From: Haliotis asinina
Taxonomy: Eukaryota > Mollusca > Gastropoda > Lepetellida > Haliotidae
Reading direction: 5' to 3'
Length of the DNA: 64,000 nucleotides
Assembly: GCF_037392515.1 (NCBI RefSeq)
Contig: NC_090288.1
Span: forward strand, 10,585,969-10,649,968
Position 1 is the stretch's first letter; the number at the start of each line of letters is the position of its first letter. The position numbers and the translations under genes were made by a program. The notes beneath the pieces were generated by a model. It was not told the origin of the DNA and made no database searches. It saw only the letters and a program-made list of their open reading frames with translations. Shown here one piece after another: positions 11,375 through 22,590 of the stretch.

Positions 11375-12300
11375 GACAAAAACCTCACATACAGTGTTCA
11401 GAATTCAATGATAACAAGCAAAAAATACTCAAATTTACTGTGTTCCATGGAATGCACGGTCAAGCAAAAACCATCTTGTTCAATATTCAGTAGCATTGTA
11501 TACCATGCTGTGTTTACGCTATTGACTTACAATCACAGACTCAAAGACTATATCAATTGAGAGCAGAAGAATAGGTTTTAATAGCCATTCAATTTGTCCC
11601 TTAATTTAAGCTGAGTTAACTTTGACGCACTAGTCCTTAGTAACCCGAACCTCAACGACATATATATAACATTGATTGATTATTGTACTGCCATACTGGA
11701 CAAAAAATCAATTGTTTCCACCGTGAAAACATGTGTTTAACTGTCTGTAGCTAATTACAGCTGAAAATTAAAACAAATAGGCCTGAAATAAAACACACTG
11801 AAAATTGTAGTCGATTGTCAGTTCGATGAAGCTGACTGGAGTAAACTCAAAAACGTAAATGTACATATTCATATCACTATATTTCTCTTCAGATTGCTGT
11901 TTGCCGGTTACCGGTTAACATATTTAATGTGAATGAATATACAAATTTAAATGCTTATGCGAGGCGTACAATTACACAAAATAAGTGCCAATCTTGTTAA
12001 AAGTATATTCCAAAAAACTCACGATCACCCATAATCTTTGTGTGGACCATGATACACACAATAACAGGTAAGGGTACCAAGTTCAGCAGCCACAATTTTA
12101 AAACTTGAGATAAATTATTAACTGATAAATCAGATATTGCGAAAGAACTGTGCGAAACTGTTGCAGGACAATTATCTAAGAAAATTGTCAATTTCAATTG
12201 ATCATCAATTGTCATATTAACAGCACTAGAGTACTTTTGTAAGAATAAGCAATGTATCATCTTTTCAGATTCTCCCTCTTATCAACAGATGAATTAACAA
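11375..12300. other. AT-rich intergenic DNA
   Basis: No gene recognised. An 87-codon - strand open frame at 11997-12260 has no family resemblance. Confidence 0.4.
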
Positions 12301-12309
12301 TCAATCAGC

Positions 12310-13335
12310 TGAAATAGAAATACTTGTATTATCTATTGATCTTGCTACGGGGCAGTACGACATCGTCCTCTGTTGGTTACCGAGCCATATCGGAATTATT
12401 GGGAACACTTCGGCTGACTGTGCTGCTAACGCAGCACTCAACAAATCTGTGACAGCACCTCTGATATCATACAACGAATACAAAGCATTTATTCGATGTT
12501 ACATTCGTGAGCTATTGCAAACAACTGGAGTGCTACACCTAAGTGGGTATCAATAAATTACGTAAATGTGGACTAACATCTACATGGGCTGTCACTTCAG
12601 ATTTCAAGGGGTCATTTTGCGACGATGTCGCATTTTCTATGCAAGACATTCTCAAGGATACTTATGAAAGCTTAGGATCCCCCGTTTGTATCCGTTGTTG
12701 TGAAAGAATCGTGGTCAAGCATGTTCTGCTGTATTGATTTCTACATGAAAATGTTAAATATGTCAACTCACTAACTATGAACGACCTATTTAATAAGTTG
12801 TCATTTCATGGTTGGGTATAAATTGATTTAGCTGAAAAACAAACCATCAAGTCCTGTTTTTAAAAAGCTAATTTAAATTTAGTCGAATGAAATGATCGTA
12901 TGTGGCTGTACCTTGAAGGAGGTTGAAGCAGTATAGAATTATTGTCCTCCCGAGGGGGTACGTAAGGTCAGGATAATTAAGGTAGATTTATCATTGCCAG
13001 GGGTTTGTTTGCAGAATTCCCGTTGCTTTGAATTTGGCTAAATTTGACTACGATAGCAAACGAGTGAAGGGGTGATGTCGATCCTGCTTTGCTCCATGGC
13101 CCCTAGTACGGTAATCAACCTTTAACTGTTAGCAATTTGGAGCCGGTTTTTTTCTACTGTCAAAAAGTCATATAACTGTTGAGTTGATGGCTAGTTTCAA
13201 TATCTCAAATTGTGATATTCTAGATATGTTACTGTCCTTTGTCGACAGATGTTATAATCTAGTATTATCTATTGTTACCTGTTTTATGGTCACGATATGG
13301 CTGAACTATTGTAGACGTGACAATATCTTAACTTA
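12310..13335 (+). mobile_element. LINE fragment D: RNase H end plus 3' UTR
   Basis: From 12312 the + strand reads the end of LINE RNase H, with GQYDIVLCWLPSHIGIIGNT (the WLPSHxGIxGN motif holding the catalytic His) and AALNKSVTAPLISY. The Cys/His C-terminal region follows, broken near 12545. From 12890 the 3' UTR follows: GTGGCTGTACCTTGAAGGAG, a GTCCTCCCGAGGGGGTACGT block at about 12943, and a CCATGGCCCCTAGTACGGTAATC block near 13096. It ends in a CACGATATGGCTGAACTATTG tail near 13292. The terminal (ACTC)n is not preserved. Confidence 0.8.
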
Positions 13336-13529
13336 CGCAATACTGCCCCATTAACAAGCCAGGGGTCAAATCATTTACTGGCACTACAAGGCCCACTATT
13401 TCCAACAGCACTGAAGGAATCATATTCTCATACGAACCATATGACCAGCTTGAGTCAAAGCTACCCTTCCTGAGCTCCTACCCTTCTTAATGATCATGAA
13501 CATGACACCTGTACTTCGTCATACTGCCT

Positions 13530-13564
13530 GTACTTAGTACTTAGTACTTAGTACTTAGTGCTTA
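13530..13564 (+). repeat. Short tandem repeat GTACTTA x5
   Basis: Four exact 7-bp units and a fifth with one change (GTGCTTA), about 420 bp upstream of lectin gene A. Confidence 0.9.
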
Positions 13565-13983
13565 ATAACCCATTTGTGATGACGTATACCCTTATTACGA
13601 AATGATCAAATCAAGCACATCTAGAAAAATAGAATTAATCCATTCACGTCGGGTTCTTATTCCAAAGTGCCGTATGCTTCATTGCAATGTTTACACCCAA
13701 TTAAGAAATACATGACAATCACATTGAAATCTTTTGCATTGAGCTACTACAGTCCCATAAACAGGAGTCTGGAGTCAAAACAGTTACTGACATTGCAAGG
13801 CCCATTAATTCCAAAGCGTATTGTATATGATCAATCAATATTCCGTTGGTTGTACACGTCTCATCTGCATTTAAAATATTCATATATACAGAGGTGGATC
13901 AAGTACTTTCTTGTAAGCCATTGCGATCGAAATAACCGATTATCTATTAAGCCTCTTAGACAGAAGACGATATTCGTCACACT

Positions 13984-16101
13984 ATGGAGTGTTGCTTAAT
14001 CACTTTTATACTGAATTGTCTTTTAAACCTTGTGTCTCCTTTATTCGAGACCGGCATTGGACACAAGTGGGAAAAATTCACAAATATCAAAATAACAACT
14101 GACAATCTATCTGAAGTTTCCAACATTGGAAGCGATGTTGAATGTGTCTCACTGTGTCTTATGGCCAAAGCGTGCGTGTCTGTGTTCTACAGACAGCAAC
14201 ATCGACGGTGTCAGCTCCATGACATATTGTTCATGTCACCTCAGGACGGACAAGAGGAGGTGGGAACAGTGTACTACAGTCTGAGTACAGGTATGCACAT
14301 ATACTACTTAAAAAAGAAACGATTTGATTGCGTGCAGAGGCATTTATGTGCTTGGGAGTGTGAGCTCAAATTCCAGCTATATGACGGTATAAATTATACA
14401 ATAACGCAACATTGTGATACTGGTACGATGTGAATACTTCAGGATTATGATGTGGCGATGCAATTGTCTAGTGTTAACATCTGACAAATATAGATACACA
14501 TATGGTGTTGATATTTGGTGTTGGTGTATATTTTCCAGTTACATTTAAGGATCAAATAAACAAGGCACCGCAAAATAAATGTACCTAAATCCAAACCATA
14601 AGGTTCTGCTTCTGAAAGGAGTATGACTCAGGCAAAGGCAAATTGGTGCCACGAAAGCGCAAAACCTGTTCTATTTATAAAGTCAAATTGGTGCCACGAA
14701 AACGCAAAACTTGTTCTATTTAGAGGTGTAAAACTACCAAAAGACACTAGTTCACTACCAGACCTAATGTCAAATGCAGTGATGAAACATTAAATGATGT
14801 TCAAGTTCTGCTCTTGAAAGGAACACCACAACAAATTTCAGTTCAAGTCAAACTTGCTGAAAACATATTTCTGTTTTCCCATTAACATTCAAGTCAAATG
14901 AATGAAAAAGGCACGCTAAAGTAAGTCTAACTAAATTCCAAACCATAACTGTCCTTTGTGGTCTGTCACAGGAGCTTGTCCACCGGGCTACGTCCACAGC
15001 CGCCTCCTCAACTTCTGCTATCAGCTTCACCTGCAGTCGATCCTTTACAACGAGAGTCTATCTGACTGCAGTTCAAGAGGAGAGCATTTCATTACCATTG
15101 ACAGTCCGGATAAGCAGAGTCACTTTGTAAAGCAGGTCACAGCATCCTCGGGTGAAAATTTAATCCTCTAATACGTGGCAGGATTGGAGAAACAGAAAAC
15201 ACGATTTAATTGGTCATTCTTGGCTAATTCTAAATCTTGAGAAAAGTGATATTTTTCTCACTGTTGCCTATGAGATCTGAACTTAAATGCCTGTGATTCC
15301 TTGTGGAAACATTTTGCACAGATCTGTATCTACTGATGAGATGGTTGCCTTGAAATATTTTTATGTCATTTGAATTTGGGTACATTTGGATTAGTTGGGA
15401 CCCGTATTAACAATAACTGTAATTGCTCTTTGCAGAACTTTGTAAGCCTTTAGTTATTGATTTTCTTGGTACACAGGCCTGTCGAGTGCTGCTTTGTGAT
15501 GTTCAGGCATTCTAAAAAGTTTCTTTGTAAAGGTAAATAGGGCAGATAAACCCTTGTCCAGTCAACATGTAATAAACACATCCATTGATAGACACAATGA
15601 TATATCATCTAATGAATCTTTAACTATATCTCTTCATCGCTATTTACCATGGCGTTCATATTTTTCTTATGATGCTCTATGCAAAATATCACTTGGTGAT
15701 AGTGACGTCATGAACAATGCTATGGCGTTGCGTTTCATCAATGACGTCGCGTTGTTCATGCAGCGACGGCTTGTAGCCAGCGTATGTTTCAAAGTGGATT
15801 TGGGTATATCTTGCTCAATTTGACGCCGTCGACATAGTATGACCACTCATATTATATCCTCTATATATTTTCAGATAGCAAAAGATATAGCTACTACATC
15901 GATGGATCAGATGCGGCAACTGAAGGGCAGTGGGTATACCACGACAGCCGACCAGTAACCTATTTCGCTTGGGATCGAGGTTATCCGGAAAATTCCTCAT
16001 CCATCAGAGACTATCTTGTTGCTAGCAAGGCCTCAGCATTTCGCTGGCAAGACAGGAGGGCACAGGATACAAAATACTATGCTTGTGAGAAAGATATTTG
16101 A
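13984..16101 (+). CDS. Secreted PAN/apple plus C-type lectin protein, gene A
   Basis: Three exons, 13984-14290, 14972-15151 and 15875-16101, join to a 237-residue protein with GT-AG introns, both phase 1. The start is the first ATG before a hydrophobic signal peptide (residues 1-20). Residues about 25-100 form a PAN/apple-like domain with C54, C58, C64 and C76. The CTLD runs from 104 to 237: a long-form start ACPPGY...NFCY (C105, C118), C135, the EGQWVYHD core, and the last Cys C233 in YYACEKDI. The WND and EPN/QPD calcium-sugar motifs are replaced by WQD (220-222) and YPEN (199-202), and one usual Cys pair is absent, so classical calcium-dependent sugar binding is doubtful. It is probably secreted into haemolymph or mucus with a recognition role; that is inference. 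Gene B is the convergent paralog; about 60 of 75 last-exon residues agree. No frame break was found. Confidence 0.85.
14639..14724 (+). repeat. Tandem duplication, 45-bp unit, in intron 1 of gene A
   Basis: CAAATTGGTGCCACGAAA begins at 14639 and again at 14684. Both are followed by CGCAAAAC(C/T)TGTTCTATTTA. Confidence 0.85.
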
Positions 16102-17265
16102 TGTAGCTGCTTTTGGTCAAGGACCAAAGGTCAATACCCCGGGGCACTGTAACATGCCTACTCCTATACACAGCACGTGCAGTAACCGCATTAGATTGTC
16201 TATCCTAGATGTTCAGTTGCACCACTTCTCCCTGGTACAATAGCTCGTTGTTATAAGCCGATGCTTTTCGTAATTATTGAATCACATTATATTTACATAT
16301 TTACAGTATTCATATTTACAATATTCATACTTACAATCATATTTACATGTAACATTTACGTGGTCCTTAACAAAAAAGTGTCATTAAACCATCTGAATGT
16401 TGGTAAATATAATTTTAGACTGTGAGCACACACTTTCCTACCTGCAGCATCTGTGTAGCAGGCTATCGATTTCAGTAGTTAGTTGTCCTCACTCTCATAC
16501 TAGGTTCGATCTTTTTTCCTATGGCAAATTATGGCAAAAGTACAGTTTAAATTAAATGTGTTTAATCTTCTAACATGTCCTTACCATGTTTCATTGTATT
16601 TATTTTGTCATTCATGACGACAGTGTTGATTAAATGTATTGTATTCTCTTGAAGGTATTTGTTAACTTATGGCATTTGCATGTTACACTTCATGTATTTC
16701 ATAAATTTAAGTGAATTCTATTCATAGTTTCTGTTGTAGTCAAAATGGTTTCGAACATTCCACGCCAGGAACTTGTGGTCTTTGGCATTTCTTTTGCGTT
16801 GCATGCATAATACTCTCGAAGAGGGCATTCCTAAATTTGACACACCCGTTTCCAAAGAGATGTATGATAAAAACTAAACATCTTACACCTGATATTCAAA
16901 AATTATCAGGCTGACAACTTTCTTGGTATTGGACGCCATCGCTGGGAAAAGAAGAAACCTTAAAGTCTCCACAAACACATGGTGGAAAACACATAGCTAA
17001 CAGCAAGTAATAAAACAGGCTAACGATACAGACGGTAAATTTCTTTGAGCTACAGTATTTATAATTATTAGGGTCAAGTCTTGTTTCTGCGGGTAACAGA
17101 CACGCATTGTACTCACAGTGAATTTAAACAACCAGCCTGACTGGGTAATGTTTCCAATTAATTGAGTAACTTGAGACTATATGTAGTCTGACAAATGATC
17201 AACTACTTCCCAATATTCTCACAACTATTTCCCAGTATTCTCCCGTGAGTAGTGAACGTGTGAGT
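16102..17265. other. 3' flank of gene A, nothing recognised
   Basis: A run of loosely repeated CATATTTACA-like units lies at about 16285-16350. The stretch 16140-16255 resembles sequence downstream of the lectin remnant at 31.4 kb, so it is part of the old lectin duplication. No other gene is visible. Confidence 0.45.
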
Positions 17266-17269
17266 CAGT

Positions 17270-17535
17270 CAGAATATATCGTCAGCAGTATTGCAGTCAT
17301 ATCGTGACGAGAACAATTTATTTCATATCAGTTTTAAAATCAATAAATTGAAAATGTTAAACCTATCATCGAAGGACAGTAAAACACTAGGTTATCACAG
17401 ATATGAACCCAGAACTAGCATTGAAAGCTAAAGTATTGTAATTAATGAGGACAATACGATCTTAAACACGGGCTATAGACCGAAGGTAGATGACCATAAT
17501 AGGGTCCATGGTAAATGTACGGTGGAAATTTGGCG
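17270..17535 (-). mobile_element. LINE 3' UTR fragment
   Basis: On the - strand it carries the CCATGGACCCTATTATGGTCA block, the CTGTCCTTCG block and GTTCTCGTCACGATATGAC. These match the 3' UTR of LINE copy B (42996-43330, same strand) in the same order. No coding part is attached. Confidence 0.7.
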
Positions 17536-17539
17536 TTTT

Positions 17540-18580
17540 ATAAATGAATTGTACGAATCCACGAGTGACCAACACAGTTTCTATTCCTGTTTAAAAACAT
17601 GTAACTGATAATATGCCGACGGTACACAACAGTGATATAAACTGCCATCATCACAGACACACTTATACAATTTAACATTTCAACCACTGGCCTTTGTTAC
17701 GAAAACACGCCAATCAACTTATCTCACTAGCTTCTGTCATGATGGGACGATAATTCACTCACTAGGGTCTTGGTTAAAAAAGGTAGGAATAACAAATATA
17801 AAGGGGATATTGTACCACATTAATCATTCTTGAATGGGATTAACAGGTGTGAATACTCGGTGGCCACTTCGGTATAAATCATCGTTTCAACGAGGCAATT
17901 ACATTTTCGCGGGTATTGTCACTTTGAACACTGATGCATTGTGACATAGGTATTGTTTATCATCTCATCTGGTACGCTGGTCTTTTCGGGCATGTTGATG
18001 AATTCACATTATGGCTCACACGTCTTACATTGTTATTATTGTATGTATGTAGTATATGTCCGGTTTCGTCTCTATTCGCCTTCAACCCATGTCGCATACA
18101 AAAACAATGTAGGCTTATTGGGATTAGAAAATGCACCCCAGTACTGATACTGGTACTAATAGGCTTTAATCAGGGAAAACGACATCATTTAAAGAAAGTC
18201 TATATTAAATTATTTAACGATTGTGTTTAATCTTATTCAACTAAGATAATTCTGGTAGCGAAACAAAAATATCAGATCCGTTGATCACGCTAAGTGCTTA
18301 TTACTTGGAATAAACATGAAACTACCACTCATGCAGCAGTATCATTACTTATACTCTCTAATTTTGTTAAATTAAGATAATTCTGGTAGTGAAATAACAA
18401 ATTTCTGCTAAAAGAAAAAATTCTGCCAGCAATTTCTGCAGAAATGCATTTCCAGAGCCAATTTGTGAGGTTATTAACACGTGAACACAGTGGCAAATGA
18501 ACTTTTCGTGTTCATCTCCTCGAGATCTTTCCAATGATATACAATATGTCTTTCTAGCTTGCTCCCTTCTGTATGTCAAG
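17540..18580. other. AT-rich intergenic DNA
   Basis: No gene seen. A near-identical 20-base phrase, TAAGATAATTCTGGTAG(C/T)GA, occurs at about 18243 and 18373, possibly relics of a target duplication. Confidence 0.35.
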
Positions 18581-18955
18581 TTAGGACTCGCTGGCCATTC
18601 CTAAGTTGTCCCGCCCGGCCTTCAATGATATAAACAATTTCATTGGGTTTTTTTCAAAAAGGACAAGATCAGGTTTGTTAGCTGGAATTCGTCTAAGGCT
18701 GTATATTGGCTTATTCCAGAGAAGTTTGAAAGCATCATTTTCCAGGACGTCCTGGACATGTTCAGGGTCGTACCATGGATGGACCTCGGGGTCAAAGCCA
18801 CAGGCATGGCGGAGACGATAGTAAAAGCAGCGAGTCATGCCATCATGTCTTTTAAGGTATGCTGTTTGTGCCAAGGAAGGACATCTACTGACAAGGTGTT
18901 GGGCAGTCTCTGTAAATTCATTGCAAAGACGACATTTCATGTGTTAACATTTTGA
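18581..18955 (-). pseudogene. C-terminus of a restriction-like-endonuclease LINE
   Basis: An open stretch of about 119 codons starts with a zinc motif CRLCNEFTETAQHLVSRCP (C-x2-C...H...C). It continues through YLKRHDGMTRCFYYRL, a WY block, LLWNKPIYSLRRI and NKPDLVLFEK. This is the C-terminal signature of LINEs with a zinc knuckle followed by a PD-(D/E)xK-like endonuclease (R2/NeSL-type); I infer the class from the motif order. No RT precedes it, so it is a truncated relic. It does not belong to the RNase H LINE family seen elsewhere in the window. Confidence 0.6.
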
Positions 18956-19267
18956 TTAAGGATCAATACTAATTGAATACTATTATTATTTATTGTAAAA
19001 TACGTAGAATCGCCAAAACAAGAACTGATTCAATCACTACCATATGCCGGTGCCATACCAATAATGGCTGTCACCCTAAGTCCTGTTAATTGTTATTATT
19101 GACATGAATATAACATAATTGTAAAATACACATGTATGTTATTTTGGTGATTTTGCCCTAAAATGAATAATGCACACACTATTTATCTACATACTACTGG
19201 TAGTGTCTTAACTTCCCATTAACATATGTGGTAAAATTTGTCTTGACGAGCCTACATTCATTTCTGT

Positions 19268-19395
19268 CAAGGAACATGTATTTCTCTCTCTCTGTCTGTC
19301 TATCTATCTATCTTCCTTTCTTTCTTTCTTTCTATCTCTGTCTATCTATCTTTCTTTCTTTCTCTCTCTCTCACACACACACATATATACACACA
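19268..19395 (+). repeat. Compound pyrimidine microsatellite
   Basis: (CT)n, (CTGT)n, (CTAT)n, (CTTT)n, (CT)n and (CA)n follow one another. The coding frame through it at 19228-19440 is an artefact of low complexity. Confidence 0.95.
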
Positions 19396-19774
19396 AAATA
19401 TTCCCTACTGTTCAAAGTTAAATGCATGCACATGAACTGATGCATTGTAAAACACATTCGTATCGTTGACAATTACTGTCATGAGTTCAATATATGATAA
19501 AACTCAATGAAAATTGGTGACTTTTTAACAAAAACTTTACCCCAAATCTCACATGCAAGAGATTTGCACATGCTTTCCACCAATTTGATGCATGATCCTC
19601 ATGCAATTCTACATGGGGTTTGCAGTTGGTTCCTCTAAGTTAGTGTAGAAAGTGGTCCATTTTAAAACGAAAAAATAATGTTGACTGTGAGGAGGAGGAC
19701 TGTAAAAGAGAAAATGTTTTCCTACCGGCTTAAGCTGTCTCGCTATATGCATGGATTTGATTTCATTGACAGCC

Positions 19775-19860
19775 GAGAGAGTGAGGAATGCTCACAGACA
19801 CGACTGTCACAGACTGTGCATTGACCATGCACACAACGATGAAAGTCTTGCGTGCAAAAC
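19775..19860 (-). repeat. Dispersed ~80-bp repeat near lectin genes, copy 1
   Basis: Read on the - strand it contains CGTTGTGTGCATGGTCAATG followed by GACAGTCGTGTCTGTGAGCATTCC. Related copies lie at 20930-21010 (+) and 22925-23010 (+, in intron 2 of gene B). Confidence 0.5.
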
Positions 19861-19994
19861 CGTCTAAGGAGGGCAGTAGTCATGAATCTGAGAAAGTGAT
19901 TTGATAACGACGTATTTTTTCCACATCCTTTTCGTGGCTATATGTGTGTACATTATCTGTCAATCAAACCGTGAGTATTACTTGATGTAAAAAC

Positions 19995-20232
19995 AATGAG
20001 TTCAGTTTTAAGACACTCAGCAATATTCCAACTGTATGGCGTCGATCTGTAAATGATCGAGTCTGTAAAAGACAATCCATTGGTCAACACCATGAGCATC
20101 GATTCATGCAACTGTGATAAGATAACGTGTCAACCAAGTCAGCGAGCCTGACTACCCGATCCCGTTAGTCACCTGATACGGCAAGCATGGGTTGCTGAAC
20201 GTCAGTTGTCACCCTGACCTTCACGAGTCTGG
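19995..20232 (-). mobile_element. SINE family 2, decayed copy
   Basis: Read on the - strand: a GTGAAGGTCAGGGTGACA head, CAACCCATGCTTGCCGTATC, GACTAACGGGATCGGGTAGTC, GCTGACTTGGTTGACACGTT, a GATCG...ACAGATCGACGCCATACAG block, and the tail GGAATATTGCTGAGTGTCTT. The 61.8-kb copy is the best reference. Confidence 0.85.
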
Positions 20233-20572
20233 TGTGAAAACAACTACATCGAATGAAACTGTTCATGAAAAGTTAATCGTTATCTCATCCGCCACGCAAG
20301 TTTATCTCTGTCTTAAACGCGTGATTGTAATGATTTTATCTGAATCCTTTCAAACTGAAAAAATGCACTAAACCCTTTTTGATATAGTCACTCATAATCT
20401 AACTTTCCAATTTAAACAACCTATGCCCAAAATGCGTTTTATCGACAAGACATTTGAATAAAACATATACCCAAAGGTAAATCGAATAACATGACAAATG
20501 ACAGTATCAAAATGACCCTTAATACTTTTAACACTGTGATATATATTCCCTGTGATGAAAATATCAGTAGTC

Positions 20573-20585
20573 GGGGGGGGGGGGG
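20573..20585 (+). repeat. Poly-G run
   Basis: Thirteen consecutive G. It makes the overlapping open frames at 20491-20830 look Gly-rich; I do not regard them as genes. Confidence 0.95.
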
Positions 20586-20929
20586 TTCTTTCAGAAAGTC
20601 TGAGACGCGATACATTAAAATATTTGCTCAGCTACATGCAGATACAGTCACCCAAGAAATTCTCAGAGACATTGCTTACTCACAAGATGCATATTTTACA
20701 GGTGCTGAATGGTCTGTATATTGCAGGAGCTGGAGAATGCAAATGTACGACATATGGTGTCATAACTGATGCATATGCATCAGATATGCCGCCTCTTTCT
20801 TCGCTTTCCCGTATGCATTGCACATCTTAGGTAGTTTGATTGACAGCTGACCGCCATGAAAGGGGCGTGGTGCAAATACGTTATCACATTATTTTCTTGA
20901 ATGCATGGCTACTCCACTCCTTTGACGGT

Positions 20930-21010
20930 TTGACAGGCATGGCCTTCCTCGTGTTGTGCATCGATATTGAACACTGTCGTTGACAGTCAGGTCTGTGAGC
21001 GTTCCACCCT
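20930..21010 (+). repeat. Dispersed ~80-bp repeat, copy 2
   Basis: CCTTCCTCGTGTTGTGCATC and GTCGTTGACAGTCAGGTCTG align with the segment at 22925-23010 in intron 2 of gene B. Confidence 0.5.
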
Positions 21011-21469
21011 CATGGTCATAACTCGACCGGCTATTAATCAACTCTTCGGAAGTGTACATTGTCCATGCAAACAAAGACGAAATCGATGTGGTAACGGAAA
21101 CTTGGTGGAAAACACATTCCCCTTCACAGCTATCTCCATACACCGCAACACAGTTGGATTGTTTCAATAATTCCCCAGTGTAATCTGATTTTGTAAATAT
21201 ATATAACACTAAAACGTTGAAATTCTGTAATTGCATTACATATCCGGCAGATCATATTGAACGTCATCATTTTATTAATATGTTTATAACCAGTTATGCG
21301 CTTTTAAAACAATATCATTGAAAAATGTGCCGCGAAAGAAACGAATGTTAGCTCGTCAACTCCTGATAAAAATCAAAAGAGTCAAGCAGAACATGTTTTA
21401 ATTGAAGGGATGGAAAACAGAGGATTATCACCTTTAAATAATTATTCATGTGAATATTCGTTGCACCCA

Positions 21470-21605
21470 CATGATAGGACATCGTTGCATGATGACCTCT
21501 TTAAGCCTGCACTGACAATCCATGTAGGACTAACCTATGGTTGGCTTAAGTTCATGTAATGTTTTTATCCCAACTTGGGTGTCCCACTTCTTGTGCATTA
21601 GGTCA
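21470..21605 (-). mobile_element. LINE C-terminal coding fragment
   Basis: It aligns base by base with copy B 43825-43960 on the same strand: GACATCGTTGCATGATGACC, a CTGACAA(C/T)CCA segment, and CTTGGGTGTCCCACTTCTTG. It corresponds to the Cys/His tail of the RNase H region. Confidence 0.7.
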
Positions 21606-21611
21606 CTAATG

Positions 21612-21670
21612 TGACCACTTTACCCCGTCTGTCCCCTCTTATGACAAACATGGGTTGCTAAAGACCAATA
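21612..21670 (-). mobile_element. SINE family 2 head fragment
   Basis: On the - strand it reads GGTCTTTAGCAACCCATGTT then TGTCATAAGAGGGGACAGAC, matching the first third of the SINE at 61808. It abuts the LINE fragment above. Confidence 0.6.
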
Positions 21671-22081
21671 CAAGCAGGCATAAAAAAGACGACAAACGAT
21701 GTGAATAGAATTCATTGAAATTTATTTGGATCGAAATATCACATAGGAAAATTGAAAAAAAAATATGAACTACAAGTTAAGAAGTTTCAAACGTAAACAA
21801 AAGGACAAAACACGCATAATCAAAACTGCAATTTTGCCAGTATTTGACAGAGAAAATATAATCGAAATTGGTATTAGAATTTCATAGTACGACTGACTGC
21901 TGAAACAAATAACCTGCTTTTCAGATGCTGCAGGTAAGAAAGGGGTGCTCACTACCATAGCCTGTGATGGTCAGTTTAAATCACTACACAATTCGTACAC
22001 TCACGCCAGGGTCTTGAGAGTACTGAAACACAACATAAACTGGAGATATTGAATAAAACATTCATGGATATCTTTGAGTGA

Positions 22082-22225
22082 TCCAGCGAGTTACAACTTT
22101 CAACAATGTTGCGAAATATCATGCATGGGGAGCCCAGAAAAGAGATTTACAAGTTGTACCCCTTGGGGGAATAGAGCATGGGTCTTCAGCCCGACGAGCA
22201 AATGCTTTACCCACAGCCCTATATC
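22082..22225 (-). mobile_element. SINE family 1, strongly decayed
   Basis: Read on the - strand: GGGTAAAGCATTTGCTCGTC, GGCTGAAGACCCATGCTCTA, then a body ending near GGATCACTCAAAG. The order matches the SINE at 49383. It lies just 3' of gene B. Confidence 0.6.
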
Positions 22226-22590
22226 CTTGGCTAATACATTATGTAGCATATATTGAACATAGCAATTTAAAGTCTGCCCTCACAAGGAACAACTACCCGT
22301 TAACCACATCGTAAACTGTCTCAGCAAGTAGCCTCTTTAACGTTCCTCATATGCCTTCTGAGACATTCACCCCGTCTCCCTTTCGCCACGTCTCTGTCTC
22401 CACGCATGCTCGCCTTAAAGCCCTTTCACAACAAAATACTAATTAACCATTCAACTGCTTTCAAGACTCCCCTTTTGTCTATCGTAGAACTTTAATATCG
22501 GCGATCCATTGTGGCTACGACATGTGATGTATATGGAAATTGGCATGGTAAATGGTATTGACCTATTCCTTGACCAAAAAGCACACTACA

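Noticed and set aside
18243-18392. Target duplication of a ~110-bp insertion
   Set aside because: The 20-base direct repeats are real, but the sequence between them has no element features.
19228-19440. Ser/Leu-rich membrane protein
   Set aside because: It is the translation of a pyrimidine microsatellite.
20491-20830. Paired 92-codon frames around a Gly run
   Set aside because: Both frames depend on a 13-base poly-G and have no family resemblance.
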